The notes: generated from the sequence alone by a model not told the origin. Shown: positions 8,867 to 17,842, numbered from the stretch's first letter. The stretch: 64,000 nt of DNA from Flavobacterium sp. NG2 (GCF_034119845.1 NZ_CP139420.1:3784001-3848000); one strand, 5' to 3'. Translations and numbers: made by a program.

Positions 8867-8882
8867 ATATAATGTCTTTTAA

Positions 8883-9035
8883 TTACTTCTTTTTCAAGAA
8901 CTCATCAACAGCTTCTGGAGCTAAGATAGTTTCTACGAATGTATATGCACCCGTTTTTGGAGATTTCACCATTTTGATGGCTTTTGATAATCTCTTAGAA
9001 GATGTTTGTAACGATGCTACTGTTTTCTTTGCCAT
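8883..9035 (-). CDS. DUF4295 family protein (50 residues)
   Basis: A 50-residue basic protein from the ATG at 9035 to the stop at 8883. It begins MAKKTVASLQTSSKRLSKAI, continues with MVKSPKTGAYTFVE and ends VDEFLKKK, matching the DUF4295 family of Bacteroidota. It is the last gene of an operon with ribosomal proteins L28 and L33, and its size and high lysine content fit a ribosome-associated protein. That association is known only as a conserved neighbourhood, so the role is inferred. The operon is closed by the stem-loop at 8833-8866. Confidence 0.85.
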   Translation of the reverse strand: MAKKTVASLQTSSKRLSKAIKMVKSPKTGAYTFVETILAPEAVDEFLKKK

Positions 9036-9118
9036 GATTCAATGTTATTTAAATTTTTATTTAGAATAAATTTCCAATCTAAATAATTGAAAATTTATTA
9101 AATAAAAATATTTATTAA

Positions 9119-9301
9119 TTACTTAATTTCTTTGTGAACAGTTACACGCTTCAAAACTGGATTAAATTTTTTAATCTCTAATCTATCTGGAGTGTTTTTT
9201 TTGTTCTTTGTAGTTATATATCTTGAAGTTCCTGCAACACCAGTTGTTTTGTGCTCAGTACATTCTAAAATTACCTGAATTCTATTACCTTTTTTTGCCA
9301 T
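9119..9301 (-). CDS. rpmG: 50S ribosomal protein L33
   Basis: Ribosomal protein L33, 60 residues. The family signature runs from [17 protein letters not shown] through [20 protein letters not shown], and the C terminus VTVHKE is typical. It has one cysteine only, so it is the zinc-free form. It is the middle gene of rpmB-rpmG-DUF4295, 30 bases from rpmB, which ensures equal supply of both large-subunit proteins. Confidence 0.97.
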   Translation of the reverse strand: MAKKGNRIQVILECTEHKTTGVAGTSRYITTKNKKNTPDRLEIKKFNPVLKRVTVHKEIK

Positions 9302-9331
9302 TGTGCTTTATATTTTGATGTTGGAAAAAGA

Positions 9332-9568
9332 TTATTTAATAAATCCGTTTGACTGTGCTTTTTTCAAAACTGCAGCAATTCCATTTTTGTTAATTGTTTT
9401 TATCGTAGATGCTGCTACTCTAAGAGTAATCCATCTATCTTCTTCTGGAAGATAAAAACGCTTCTTAACTAAGTTTACAGAAAATTTTCTCTTAGTTTTA
9501 TTCATAGCGTGAGAAACGTTATTTCCTACCATCGCTCTTTTACCTGTAAGGTCACAAACTCTTGACAT
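9332..9568 (-). CDS. rpmB: 50S ribosomal protein L28
   Basis: Ribosomal protein L28, 78 residues, beginning [21 protein letters not shown] and continuing [20 protein letters not shown], both typical of the family. It is the first gene of the rpmB-rpmG-DUF4295 group on the minus strand. The start is fixed by the conserved MSRVC. The N-terminal CDLTGK keeps one cysteine of the ancestral zinc site, but no complete four-cysteine site is present. Confidence 0.97.
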   Translation of the reverse strand: MSRVCDLTGKRAMVGNNVSHAMNKTKRKFSVNLVKKRFYLPEEDRWITLRVAASTIKTINKNGIAAVLKKAQSNGFIK

Positions 9569-9643
9569 TATATATCTCTTTTAATCGTTATTCAAAATCA
9601 GGGTGCAAAGAAAAGAAAAATAAACGATTGAAACAAAAAATAA

Positions 9644-10894
9644 CTACACTAATTTTAAAATTTCTTTTTGCAACAATTCCAAACTTTTATACACCGCTCT
9701 ATCTATCACTTTTTCACGGGGTTGACCAAAATTAAACTCTTCTACCAATACTTCATTTGGCGTTGCCAAAGCAATAAAAACAGTTCCAATTTCGCTATTT
9801 CCGTCGCCTTTTGTTGGACCCGCGTTTCCAGTTGTCGCTATTGCATAATCTGATTTCATCAACTTTTTGACACTCAGAGCCATTGCTTTTGCTACGGGAG
9901 CACTTACCACTGAAAATTCTTCAATTAGTTCGGCTGGTATATTCAAAACATCAATCTTTGCTTGTGTAGCATAAGACACCACACTTCCTTTAAAATAACT
10001 TGAAGCCCCAGGAACTGCTGTTAAAAGCGATGCTATAGCTCCTCCTGAACAACTTTCAGCTGTAGCAATAGTTGCTTTTTGTTTTTTTAATAAATTCCCA
10101 ATCACCACTTCAATCGTTTCATCTTCTTCAAAACCAACGATAATATCATTGATAACAGCACTCAATAAAACGACTTGATTTTCAATTTCTTTTTCTAACT
10201 TTTCTTTATCCGTTCCCCTTGCTGTCAAACGCAAACGCACTCGTCCTGGACTAGGTAAATAAGCTAACTTTACAAAATCTGGCAATCCATTTTCCCATTC
10301 CTCAAGACGCTCTGCTACCATGCTCTCCCCTTGACCATAGGTAAGTATCGTTTTATGCAAAATATAAGGTCGCTTATACTCTTTTACTATTTTGGGTATT
10401 ATTTCATTCTCTACCAAATATTTCATCTCATAAGGAACACCTGGTAAAGACACAAAGACCGTATTTTCTTTTTTAACCCACATTCCTGGAGCAGTCCCCA
10501 CTTGATTATGCAATACTGTACAACGTGAAGGAACTAAAGCTTGGTCTTTGTTTATTTGTGTTATAGTTCGCTTGTAAAAACCTTCTATCAATTCTGTAAC
10601 ATGCGCCAATACAACCTCATCGACCACCAACTCATCATCAAAATAATCACAAAATGTCTTTTTGGTAACATCATCTTTAGTAGGCCCTAAACCTCCCGTA
10701 ACGATAACCAAATCCACTTTATTTTGAAGCTTATTAAAAGTATCTAATATATGCTGTTTATCATCACTTATAGAAATCATCTCATAGGTCTCTACTCCAA
10801 TTCTGTCAAGTGCTTTCGAAATAAATGCAGAATTTGTATCTACAATCTGACCGATTAAAATTTCATCTCCAATAGTAACTATACTTGCTTTCAT
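9644..10894 (-). CDS. cinA: CinA-like protein (NMN deamidase / competence-damage family)
   Basis: A two-domain CinA protein of 416 residues. The N-terminal half is a molybdopterin-binding-like (COG1058) domain with [14 protein letters not shown] and [15 protein letters not shown], which in this family has ADP-ribose pyrophosphatase activity. The C-terminal half from about residue 260 is the nicotinamide-nucleotide deamidase domain with [24 protein letters not shown] and [11 protein letters not shown]. It takes part in pyridine nucleotide salvage, turning NMN into nicotinate mononucleotide. Length and motifs are complete. It follows rpmB's upstream gap and is separated from the Hpt gene by a stem-loop. 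Confidence 0.94.
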   Translation of the reverse strand: MKASIVTIGDEILIGQIVDTNSAFISKALDRIGVETYEMISISDDKQHILDTFNKLQNKVDLVIVTGGLGPTKDDVTKKTFCDYFDDELVVDEVVLAHVTELIEGFYKRTITQINKDQALVPSRCTVLHNQVGTAPGMWVKKENTVFVSLPGVPYEMKYLVENEIIPKIVKEYKRPYILHKTILTYGQGESMVAERLEEWENGLPDFVKLAYLPSPGRVRLRLTARGTDKEKLEKEIENQVVLLSAVINDIIVGFEEDETIEVVIGNLLKKQKATIATAESCSGGAIASLLTAVPGASSYFKGSVVSYATQAKIDVLNIPAELIEEFSVVSAPVAKAMALSVKKLMKSDYAIATTGNAGPTKGDGNSEIGTVFIALATPNEVLVEEFNFGQPREKVIDRAVYKSLELLQKEILKLV

Positions 10895-10927
10895 GCTTAA
10901 TTAATTATTTTGAATGTATTGTATAAA

Positions 10928-10973
10928 GAAAAATTCAACATCTAAACGCATGTTAAATGTTGAATTTCTTTTA
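10928..10973 (-). terminator. Terminator after the FAH-Hpt gene pair
   Basis: Arms AAATTCAACAT (10931-10941) and ATGTTGAATTT (10957-10967) lie in the 98-base gap after the Hpt stop and before the start of cinA, so cinA probably has its own promoter. Confidence 0.65.
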
Positions 10974-10992
10974 ATTATTTAATCTCTTAGAA

Positions 10993-11346
10993 CTAACCGA
11001 TAGGTAAGTCAAAATCTTTATTAATTTCTTTTACAGCGTCTTCTATCTGTTTTTTAACACTTTTAAAAGTATCAACAATATCTTTCTTTTTTCCCTCCGC
11101 TTTTGTCCAAGCTTCAATCTGAAGAATTTCCTCAAAAGCAACATTCAAGCCTAATAAGTCTAATGTTGGTTTGATTTTATGAGCATACGCGTAAGCATGT
11201 TTATGATCTTTCTTTTTGATTCCTTCTTTGATTTGCGCTAAATCTTCTGGGACTTCTGTCACAAACAATGTCAAGATATCATTTACAAAGTCAGCATCAT
11301 TATCCGAAAGTGTATATACTTTGGAAAGGTTGTAGTGTAAAGCCAT
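10993..11346 (-). CDS. Hpt domain (histidine phosphotransfer) protein
   Basis: A 117-residue stand-alone Hpt protein. It would relay phosphate in a His-Asp phosphorelay between a hybrid sensor kinase and a response regulator. The motif YAHKIKPTLDLLGL at about residues 57-70 contains the phosphorylated histidine in the usual AHxxKxxLxxLG context. The N-terminal part FVNDILTLFVTEVPEDLAQIKEGI is the typical first helix of the four-helix bundle. Its start codon shares one base with the stop of the upstream FAH-family gene, so they are co-translated. No kinase or regulator is nearby, so the partners are unknown. Confidence 0.88.
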   Translation of the reverse strand: MALHYNLSKVYTLSDNDADFVNDILTLFVTEVPEDLAQIKEGIKKKDHKHAYAYAHKIKPTLDLLGLNVAFEEILQIEAWTKAEGKKKDIVDTFKSVKKQIEDAVKEINKDFDLPIG

Positions 11347-11957
11347 TATTTCACTTGTATTCTAAATAGTTTATGTCCCTCTAAAAATCCTTCTAAAACA
11401 TCATTAGGTTTAACTACTGCTACACCTTCTGGGGTTCCTGTAAAAATAATATCACCAATTTTCAATGTGAAAAACTGAGAAATATAAGATATTAACTCAT
11501 CCACTTTCCACAGCATAAGCGACGTATTTCCTTCCTGAACTGTCTTAGAATTGTTCGTCAATTCAAATGTAAGATTTTCTACTGAATTAAATTGACTTTT
11601 TGGCAAAAAATCTCCAATCACTGCCGAGCCATCAAATGCTTTGGCCTTTTCCCAAGGTAAGCCTTTATCTTTTAGCTTTTGCTGTAAATCTCTGGCGGTA
11701 AAATCAATACCCACACTAATTTCGTCATAATACTTATGAGCAAACTTAGGTTCGATATACTTCCCTACCTTATTAATTTTTACAATCAACTCAATTTCGT
11801 GATGAATATCCTCAGAAAATTCTGGAATTACAAACGGATGCTGTTTTAACAATACCGCCGAATCTGGCTTCATAAAAACAACTGGTTCCTCTGGGCGATC
11901 GTTTTGCAGCTCTTCTATATGTTTGGTATAATTTCTACCAATACAGATTATTTTCAT
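11346..11957 (-). CDS. Fumarylacetoacetate hydrolase (FAH) family protein
   Basis: A 203-residue enzyme of the FAH superfamily, which acts on 2-keto acids with 3-enol or acyl groups (fumarylpyruvate hydrolases, oxaloacetate decarboxylases, tautomerases). The sequence begins at once with the core strand (MKIICIGRNYTKHIEEL), then PVVFMKPDSAVL, the metal-binding HHEIELIVKI segment and VGIDFTARDLQQ, and ends with GDIIFTGTPEGVAVVKPND, all typical of the single-domain form. The metal ligands (Glu, Glu, Asp) are present. Exact substrate is not determinable. It overlaps the Hpt gene by one base, an odd pairing seen as an operon. Confidence 0.9.
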   Translation of the reverse strand: MKIICIGRNYTKHIEELQNDRPEEPVVFMKPDSAVLLKQHPFVIPEFSEDIHHEIELIVKINKVGKYIEPKFAHKYYDEISVGIDFTARDLQQKLKDKGLPWEKAKAFDGSAVIGDFLPKSQFNSVENLTFELTNNSKTVQEGNTSLMLWKVDELISYISQFFTLKIGDIIFTGTPEGVAVVKPNDVLEGFLEGHKLFRIQVK

Positions 11958-12056
11958 ATCTCTAGTGATCAGTTTAGTTAGTGGTCAGTCTATATTTAGC
12001 GGTCAGTTTGTCGAGATGTAGAAAAACTGAATACTAAAAATCTGTACACTGAACAC

Positions 12057-12827
12057 TTATTTCGTATTTAACTTCCTTAATTTAATCGCTGTCAGCACCT
12101 TTTTAGTATATAAAGGAAAATCAGCATTTTGAATCCAACTAAAATAACCTGGTTCTGACTCTAAAACATCATCAACCTTTTTTCCTTTGTGTTTTCCAAA
12201 GGTAAAAATCTCCTCATCATCCTTATTGTAAGAAATCATTCCTGCAAAATCAGCAATCTTCTTACGGGTAGAAAATTCAGACAAGGCTTTTACATCATTT
12301 TCCAAATCAGGATAACGATCAAGTTGAGCCTTCAAAATCTCATAGGTCGCCATAGTATCAGCCTCTGCAGAATGGGCGTTTTCTAGACTTAAACCACAGT
12401 AAAACTTATAAGCAGCACTCAAAGTACGCTCTTCTTTCTTATGAAAAATATTTTGAATATCTACCGAAACGCGATTTTTCATATCAAAATCTACTCCGGC
12501 ACGAAGCAACTCTTCTGCTAATAACGGAATATCAAAACGATCTGAATTAAAACCACCCAAATCACTGTCTTTTATCATATTGTACACCTGTGGCGCTAAC
12601 TCCTTAAAAGTAGGTTCGTTTGCCACTTTTTCATCTGTAATTCCATGTACAGCGGTGGTTTGAGGAGGAATTGGAATAGTTGGATTTACCAACCAAGTTT
12701 TGCTTTCCTTATTTCCGTTTGGATATACTTTAAATATTGAGATTTCAACAATTCTATCTTTTCCTATATCAATTCCTGTTGTTTCAAGGTCGAAAAAGCA
12801 AATTGGTTTATTGAGTTTTAATTCCAT
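12057..12827 (-). CDS. 3'-5' exonuclease, DnaQ-like (DEDDh)
   Basis: A 256-residue DnaQ-family exonuclease. The start is placed at the ATG at 12827 (MELKLNKPICFFDLETTG), because the earlier in-frame ATG lies on top of a candidate -7 promoter box. The DEDDh residues are visible: Asp and Glu in FFDLETTG, Asp in FNSDRFDIPLL, His in NAHSAEAD and the last Asp of that motif. After the nuclease domain comes a C-terminal segment of about 70 residues (FGKHKGKKVDDVL ... YFSWIQNADFP) that matches the small DUF3820-like or putative quorum-sensing-regulated fold seen in Bacteroidota homologues. Likely roles are proofreading or repair and RNA or DNA trimming; the substrate is not known. Confidence 0.9.
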   Translation of the reverse strand: MELKLNKPICFFDLETTGIDIGKDRIVEISIFKVYPNGNKESKTWLVNPTIPIPPQTTAVHGITDEKVANEPTFKELAPQVYNMIKDSDLGGFNSDRFDIPLLAEELLRAGVDFDMKNRVSVDIQNIFHKKEERTLSAAYKFYCGLSLENAHSAEADTMATYEILKAQLDRYPDLENDVKALSEFSTRKKIADFAGMISYNKDDEEIFTFGKHKGKKVDDVLESEPGYFSWIQNADFPLYTKKVLTAIKLRKLNTK

Positions 12828-12848
12828 TTTAGTTTTTTGTATTAAGTA

Positions 12849-12856
12849 CAAATATA
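12849..12856 (-). promoter_or_regulatory. Candidate -7 promoter box of the exonuclease gene
   Basis: TATATTTG on the minus strand fits TAnnTTTG and lies 22 bases upstream of the ATG at 12827. No TTG is found 17-23 bases farther upstream, so only half the promoter is visible. Confidence 0.4.
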
Positions 12857-12920
12857 ATTTTTTAAGATTGTTTTTAATCGAAAAGAGAAACTATTTTGGC
12901 TATACTAGGAATCTTTTTTT

Positions 12921-13118
12921 ACCACAAATTACACTAATTAGCACCAATTTTGCAGCCCTCATTATCTCACAAATTCATATAAATGAAAATTATTTCATGA
13001 CATCATTTTGGTTTTAGTACAAATTGTTTAGAGTGACCAATACTATCTAGGTTGTATTAATTTGTGTAATTGAAAATATAAATTCAAATAATTTGTGCTA
13101 ATTAGTGTAATTTGTGGT
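12921..13118. repeat. Long inverted-repeat element (29-bp arms, 198 bp)
   Basis: Arms at 12921-12949 and 13090-13118 are reverse complements with 28 of 29 matches. Both contain CACAAATTACACTAATTAG or its complement. The 140-base interior has no open frame worth calling. The element sits in the gap between the exonuclease start and the E2 terminator. It is related in wording to the element at 15969-16056. It looks like a small palindromic mobile or regulatory element. Confidence 0.8.
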
Positions 13119-13130
13119 TAAACTAAAAAA

Positions 13131-13166
13131 AATAACCCCAATAAAAATGAATTTATCGGGGTTTAG
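13131..13166 (-). terminator. Terminator of the E2 gene
   Basis: Arms AACCCCAATAAA and TTTATCGGGGTT at 13134-13163 lie 20 bases beyond the E2 stop, and the T run is on the minus strand. Confidence 0.8.
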
Positions 13167-13185
13167 TATTTCAATTTGAACTGTA

Positions 13186-14499
13186 TTAAAAATTTCGATT
13201 CACATCAAAAGCTTCTAAATATTCTGCTACACGTTTCACAAACATACCACCTAATGCACCGTCTACAATACGATGATCATAGCTGTGCGTTAAGAACATT
13301 TTTTGGCGAATGCCTATAAAATCACCTTCAGGGGTTTCAATAACTGCCGGCACTTTGCGGATAGCTCCAAGTGCTAAAATACCCACTTCAGGCTGATTGA
13401 TAATGGGTGTTCCAAAAACACTTCCAAAGGATCCTACATTCGTTACTGTATAAGTTCCGCCTTGGGTATCATCTGGTTTTAATTTTCCTGCTTTAGCACG
13501 ACTACCTAGGTCATTTACAGCTTTAGCCATTCCAACCAAGTTCAACTGGTCAGCGTTTTTAATAACTGGAACAATCAAATTTCCGTTTGGCAGAGCTGCC
13601 GCCATCCCTAAGTTGATGTTTTTCTTTTTAATTACATAATCGCCATCAACCGAAACATTCATTGCTGGATAATCTTTTAAGGCTTTAGCCACGGCTTCCA
13701 TAAAGATTGGTGTGTATGTCAACTTCTCCCCTTCTCTTTTCTCGAATTCGTTTTTATTTTGGTCACGCCATTTTACAATATTCGTTACATCTACTTCTAT
13801 AAAAGACTGTACATGCACCGATGTTTGTATAGAATTAACCATATAACCCGCAATCAACTTGCGCATTCTATCCATTTCTACCACTTCGTCCCCACCGTTG
13901 ACAGAAATTGGCATTTTTGCTGGGGATGGTGTTACTTTTGGAGTCGAAACAACTTCGGCCTTTGGCATTACTGTCGCTTCTATTGTATTTATTTTATTTG
14001 ATTTACGATTTTCTACATAAGCCAAAATATCATCTTTGGTTACTCGGTTGTCTTTCCCTGTACCTGTTATCCTTTCTAATTCCTCAAGAGTCACCCCTTC
14101 TGTAGCGGCAATATTTTTTACCAAAGGTGAAAAGAATTTATCCGATTTAGAAAAATCCTCTGGAGTAGACACAAACTCCTTAGCTGCATCAACTGCTTTG
14201 GATACCTCTGCAATAATTTCTGAATTAACAGCTTCGACTTCAACAGTATCAACTACCTCATCAGTTTCAATTATAGCAAATGTTTGACCTACTTGAACCA
14301 AATCATCCTTCCCAAAAAGCTGTTCCACCAAGACACCAGATACCTCAGATGGCACTTCACTATCTACTTTATCTGTTGCCACTTCAACTACAGTCTCATC
14401 TGCTTCAACTGTATCACCAACTGCTTTTAACCAATTGGTAATAGTTGCTTCCGCGATGCTTTCTCCCATTCTTGGAAGTTTCAATTCAAATCTTGCCAT
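13186..14499 (-). CDS. 2-oxoacid dehydrogenase complex E2 (dihydrolipoamide acyltransferase)
   Basis: E2 core enzyme of a pyruvate, 2-oxoglutarate or branched-chain 2-oxoacid dehydrogenase complex; it transfers the acyl group from lipoate to CoA. The 437 residues show, in order, one lipoyl domain with the lipoylated lysine in VEVATDKVDSEVPSE (about residue 43), an acidic and alanine-rich linker, a peripheral subunit-binding domain (FSPLVKNIAATEGVTLEEL .. GTGKDNRVTKDDIL, about 120-160), and a catalytic domain ending in HSYDHRIVDGALG with the HxxxDG active site. No E1 or E3 gene is adjacent. Single-lipoyl Bacteroidota enzymes of this type are usually assigned to the branched-chain or pyruvate complex; the substrate is undecided. 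Confidence 0.92.
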   Translation of the reverse strand: MARFELKLPRMGESIAEATITNWLKAVGDTVEADETVVEVATDKVDSEVPSEVSGVLVEQLFGKDDLVQVGQTFAIIETDEVVDTVEVEAVNSEIIAEVSKAVDAAKEFVSTPEDFSKSDKFFSPLVKNIAATEGVTLEELERITGTGKDNRVTKDDILAYVENRKSNKINTIEATVMPKAEVVSTPKVTPSPAKMPISVNGGDEVVEMDRMRKLIAGYMVNSIQTSVHVQSFIEVDVTNIVKWRDQNKNEFEKREGEKLTYTPIFMEAVAKALKDYPAMNVSVDGDYVIKKKNINLGMAAALPNGNLIVPVIKNADQLNLVGMAKAVNDLGSRAKAGKLKPDDTQGGTYTVTNVGSFGSVFGTPIINQPEVGILALGAIRKVPAVIETPEGDFIGIRQKMFLTHSYDHRIVDGALGGMFVKRVAEYLEAFDVNRNF

Positions 14500-14611
14500 A
14501 TAGTATTAACCTAAAAAAGGTGACTTTATTTTCTGTTTGCGAAATTAGTGAATTTTTAAAACATAAGTTTCATTAATTGTTTTTTATCAAGATAAACGCA
14601 TTAAAAGTTTC

Positions 14612-14730
14612 ACACGAATTTCACGAATCATCACAAATCTAAAGCGAATAAAAATTAATTACACTAATTTCTCTCTGCCTTAGGCAGATTCGAGGAATTT
14701 ATAGCGCCTCGTTTTCCTGTTAATTCGTGT
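14612..14730. repeat. Short-arm palindromic segment at the 3' end of the glycosyltransferase gene
   Basis: ACACGAATT at 14612-14620 is complementary to AATTCGTGT at 14722-14730, with two small hairpins (CTGCCTTAGGCAG and CGAGG ... CCTCG) between. The wording belongs to the same ACACGAATTTCACGAAT family as the element at 15969. The stop and last codons of the glycosyltransferase (YTN, stop) lie inside the right arm. Confidence 0.5.
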
Positions 14731-15889
14731 ATGAAATTTCAATAATAGTCCCTCTTTCGTTTGAATTATCACTTCCGATTAAAAAACCATTATTTTTAGA
14801 TAGAATTTTAAATGTAAACCGCTTATTCTTTATGCGTTCCATAAAAGCAATGCTGTCTTTAAACGGAATTGAATTGGCGTCTAATAAAATTTCCACAGGA
14901 GATTCAGTAGTTAATGAAGAAAACACCATTTTCTCCGTATTCAAATCGTGAAAAACTACTTTTTTTCGCAATGCAGTTTCAATCTTTTGAACCAAAGACT
15001 TGTTTTTAGAATACAACACAAAGTGTTCTTTCTCTTTTTGAACCAAGCTTTTCCCTTGAACCATTTTCACCAAAGAAAAAAATACAATTCCAATTTTCAT
15101 AAAAACCGAAAACAAAAAAGATACTTTGAAATGCTTCTTATAAAAGAAATTCATCGCCTCTTGAAAACGTTTCATATAGGTTCCGTCCTTAATCGTGCTC
15201 TCTCCTTTATAATGAATCACGGTTGTATCATGAAAATAATAATTGGTTTTACCTTTTTGCAACGCCATATACGACAAATCAATATCATCCGAATACATAA
15301 AGCAATCCTCATCAAAACCGCCGACATCTAAGTACAATTGACGTTCCATCACCATAAAAGCACCAACGAGGATTTCGACTTTCCCCGTTTGATTTTCACT
15401 CAAATGCCCTGCGTAATAACTATCAAATAAAACTGTTTTAGGGAACAGTTTATACAAGGCGGTAATTTTAGTGAAAGCTACCCAAGGTGTTGGAATGCCT
15501 CTCTTACTTTCGGGCAAAAAATTCCCAGATCCATCAATGAGTTTTACCCCTACAATGCCTAGATTTTTCTGCCTTTCGGCGAAAGCCAATACTTTGACAA
15601 AAGTATCTTCAGCTACAACAGTATCAGGATTGAGGATGCAAATGTATTTCCCTTTAGCCTCAGCTACGCCAATGTTATTGCCTTTAGGAAAACCCGAATT
15701 CTCTTTGTTTTCGATTAGTTTCACGTTCGGGAAACGGGTTTTCATCATCTTACAACTATCATCGGTAGAATTATTATCAACGACAAGAATCTCCGCATCA
15801 ATACCATTCAAAGCTTCTTGAACACTAGAAACGCAAAGCTCTAAAAAATACCGAACGTTATAATTAAGAATGATTACCGATAGTTGCAT
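14720..15889 (-). CDS. Family 2 glycosyltransferase
   Basis: A 389-residue GT-A fold glycosyltransferase. The N-terminal VIILNYNVRYFLELCVSSV, the sugar-nucleotide-binding EILVVDNNSTDDS and the DxD-like region (ICILNPDTVVAED) are typical of rhamnosyl-type GT2 enzymes used for cell-surface polysaccharides. A later GFDEDCFMYSDDIDLSYMALQKG (about 190-212) is the usual acceptor-side motif. The region after about 255 has a hydrophobic stretch (VSFLFSVFMKIGIVFFSLVKM) that could be membrane associated, followed by a variable C-terminal tail. It acts at the cytoplasmic face of the inner membrane. The donor and acceptor are unknown, and no polysaccharide cluster surrounds it. Confidence 0.9.
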   Translation of the reverse strand: MQLSVIILNYNVRYFLELCVSSVQEALNGIDAEILVVDNNSTDDSCKMMKTRFPNVKLIENKENSGFPKGNNIGVAEAKGKYICILNPDTVVAEDTFVKVLAFAERQKNLGIVGVKLIDGSGNFLPESKRGIPTPWVAFTKITALYKLFPKTVLFDSYYAGHLSENQTGKVEILVGAFMVMERQLYLDVGGFDEDCFMYSDDIDLSYMALQKGKTNYYFHDTTVIHYKGESTIKDGTYMKRFQEAMNFFYKKHFKVSFLFSVFMKIGIVFFSLVKMVQGKSLVQKEKEHFVLYSKNKSLVQKIETALRKKVVFHDLNTEKMVFSSLTTESPVEILLDANSIPFKDSIAFMERIKNKRFTFKILSKNNGFLIGSDNSNERGTIIEISYTN

Positions 15890-15968
15890 GTCACAAATAT
15901 AGATAGATAAATTGCTTTTGAAAATAATATTGAATTACTTTTACATAACAAGAATATAGTTTATAGAA

Positions 15969-16056
15969 GCCACGAATTCACGAATTTTAAATTCAATATT
16001 CTATAAGTGATGACTTTCTGTCAAAATTTTCTCACTTTAATTCGTGAATTCGTGGC
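15969..16056. repeat. Perfect 18-bp inverted repeat element (88 bp)
   Basis: GCCACGAATTCACGAATT at 15969-15986 and its exact reverse complement at 16039-16056, with a 52-base spacer. It lies between the divergent glycosyltransferase and the secreted protein, and an in-frame GTG codon at 16044 for the latter falls inside the right arm, which is why that start was rejected. Confidence 0.85.
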
Positions 16057-16100
16057 TAAATAAATCAGCTTTGTATTTAAATCGAAAAAAAAAACTAAAC

Positions 16101-17054
16101 TTGAAAAACCTATTTTTCCTTTTCCTTCTTTTCATCACCCAATCCCACAGCCAAATTTCAGGTTGTACCGACCCTTTGGCTAAAAACTACAATCCAAAAG
16201 CGACTTTTAACGACGGAAGTTGTTGTTACAAAAGAGTCAAAATTAAACCCCTTTTCTCAGTTAACCTCAGCGATTCTATTGTCGAAACTTCGAGTCTGAT
16301 TCATTACGGCGGACTTTTATGGACTACTAATGATGATACTGATGCGACAGTCTACGGCATAGATTTTAATGGCGTTATCAAGAAAAAAATTAATATTAAC
16401 GGTTTAAAAAACAAAGAATGGGAGGAAATTTCACAAGACAGTACTTTTATTTACCTTGGTGATTTTGGCAATAACTACCAAGGCAACCGAAAAGACTTAC
16501 GCATTTTACGCTTACACAAAAGTGAATTATTCTCCGCAAAACCAACTATTGACACCATTGCTTTTTCGTATGCCAATCAAAGCAACTTTAGCATTCAAAA
16601 ACCGAACAAAACCAACTTTGATTGTGAAGCTTTTATCGTTTTACAAGACAGTATTTTTCTTTTTACCAAACATTTTAAAGACAGAAGAACAACAGTTTAT
16701 TCGCTACCAAAAACACCAGGTACTTTTGTAGCCAAAGAAAAAGAAACCTATAAAGTTAAAGGATTGATTACAGGTGCCACTTATGTAGACGAGAAAAAAT
16801 TAATTGCTCTTACAGGGTACAACAAACATCTCAAACCCTTTATTTATCTACTTGATGATTTTGAAGGAAATCATTTTTTCTCTGGAAACAAACGTAAAAT
16901 TAAACTCAAACTCCCTTTTCATCAAGTGGAAGGAATTACCTCAACCGACGGTTTGAATTTTTATATTACTAATGAAAAAGCGGTTCGAAAACCATTATTT
17001 AATGTTCGTCAGCAATTGCATCAAATTGATTTGAGTTCGTATTTAAAAAACTAA
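16101..17054 (+). CDS. Secreted protein with DGSC-type motif, unknown function
   Basis: A 317-residue exported protein. I prefer the TTG at 16101, because it gives a clean signal peptide (MKNLFFLFLLFITQSHSQ). The earlier GTG at 16044 lies in a repeat arm and adds a basic leader. The mature part opens with GCTDPLAKNYNPKATFNDGSC, a Cys-rich motif seen at the start of many Bacteroidota secreted proteins, then a domain with several WDxx and DFGNNYQGNRKDLRI-type segments that resembles six-bladed propeller-like hydrolases (a DFGDN motif is common there). No T9SS tail is present, so it probably stays in the periplasm or envelope. Function not known; start codon is uncertain. Confidence 0.7.
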   Translation: MKNLFFLFLLFITQSHSQISGCTDPLAKNYNPKATFNDGSCCYKRVKIKPLFSVNLSDSIVETSSLIHYGGLLWTTNDDTDATVYGIDFNGVIKKKININGLKNKEWEEISQDSTFIYLGDFGNNYQGNRKDLRILRLHKSELFSAKPTIDTIAFSYANQSNFSIQKPNKTNFDCEAFIVLQDSIFLFTKHFKDRRTTVYSLPKTPGTFVAKEKETYKVKGLITGATYVDEKKLIALTGYNKHLKPFIYLLDDFEGNHFFSGNKRKIKLKLPFHQVEGITSTDGLNFYITNEKAVRKPLFNVRQQLHQIDLSSYLKN

Positions 17055-17085
17055 ACACAGATTGCACAGATTAGCACAGATTAAT
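17047..17085. repeat. Single-arm copy of the dispersed CACAGATT-type repeat
   Basis: After the stop of the secreted-protein gene the sequence reads CACAGATTGCACAGATTAG and CACAGATT, three tandem-like repeats of the ACAGATT word. It is related to the dispersed families at 6.7 and 33.4 kb. No paired arm was found. Confidence 0.4.
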
Positions 17086-17149
17086 ACTATTTAAGGAAAG
17101 TGGATGTAAGGTGATGTCACTAAAATAAACAACTTTTTTACAAACGAAA

Positions 17150-17842
17150 TTACTGAATTGAAGTAACTTTAATTGAATCTACTTTTATTTTAATATCATT
17201 AAATACAACAGCAACTAATCGATTGAGTTCGTTATTATAGCTTTCAATATATTGCCAACTTAATTTTTTTGTCGATTTATAATTATTAGCTTGAGCTTTC
17301 AACGCATGTTTTTGCGAAAAACTACCACCAAACACAATTTTATCATTCATATCTAAAACCTCATAAGCCCCCTTAAACTCCTTAACTTCAGGTATAAAAT
17401 TTCTTTTTTGACTCATCATATAAGCCACAACTAAATAAACAACATCCCCTTTATCTTGAAACTTAAACTTCGTAGGAAGCTCATCAATATTTAGAATTAT
17501 TTTTTTGTCTTCGAAATATTTTTTAAAATCATTTTGTTCAATTTGATTAACTATATCTCGTTGAAATTCATTTTCCAGTGTTTCTTTACTAAACTCACAA
17601 ATTACTTCAGAATTCCATCCCCAATAAAAAAATGCTGGCACAAAAGAACTCTTATCTTGACTGCATTGAGTAACAATAGAAATATCTTTATTAAAATTAA
17701 CTGTAATATTTTTTACAAATGAATTCTGTTCAGAAGTCTCATTTATTCTACTCGAAACCATTGCTTGAAGTTTATCACTTTTCACAGCACAACTATTAGC
17801 AAAGATTGCTAAGACTACTACTCCTATAATTTTAAATTTCAT
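17150..17842 (-). CDS. Lipoprotein, unknown function
   Basis: A 230-residue predicted lipoprotein. The start is the second ATG at 17842 (MKFKIIGVVVLAIFANSC); three residues upstream there is another ATG and the choice is uncertain. The lipobox ends NSC, followed by AVKSDKLQ. The mature part has no recognisable domain. It contains FFYWGWNSEVICEF and YLVVAYMMSQKRNFIPEVKEF, and ends in a series of beta-like strands. It is lipid-anchored, most likely to the outer membrane. It is a single gene facing the ABC-F ATPase. I do not recognise the family. Confidence 0.65.
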   Translation of the reverse strand: MKFKIIGVVVLAIFANSCAVKSDKLQAMVSSRINETSEQNSFVKNITVNFNKDISIVTQCSQDKSSFVPAFFYWGWNSEVICEFSKETLENEFQRDIVNQIEQNDFKKYFEDKKIILNIDELPTKFKFQDKGDVVYLVVAYMMSQKRNFIPEVKEFKGAYEVLDMNDKIVFGGSFSQKHALKAQANNYKSTKKLSWQYIESYNNELNRLVAVVFNDIKIKVDSIKVTSIQ

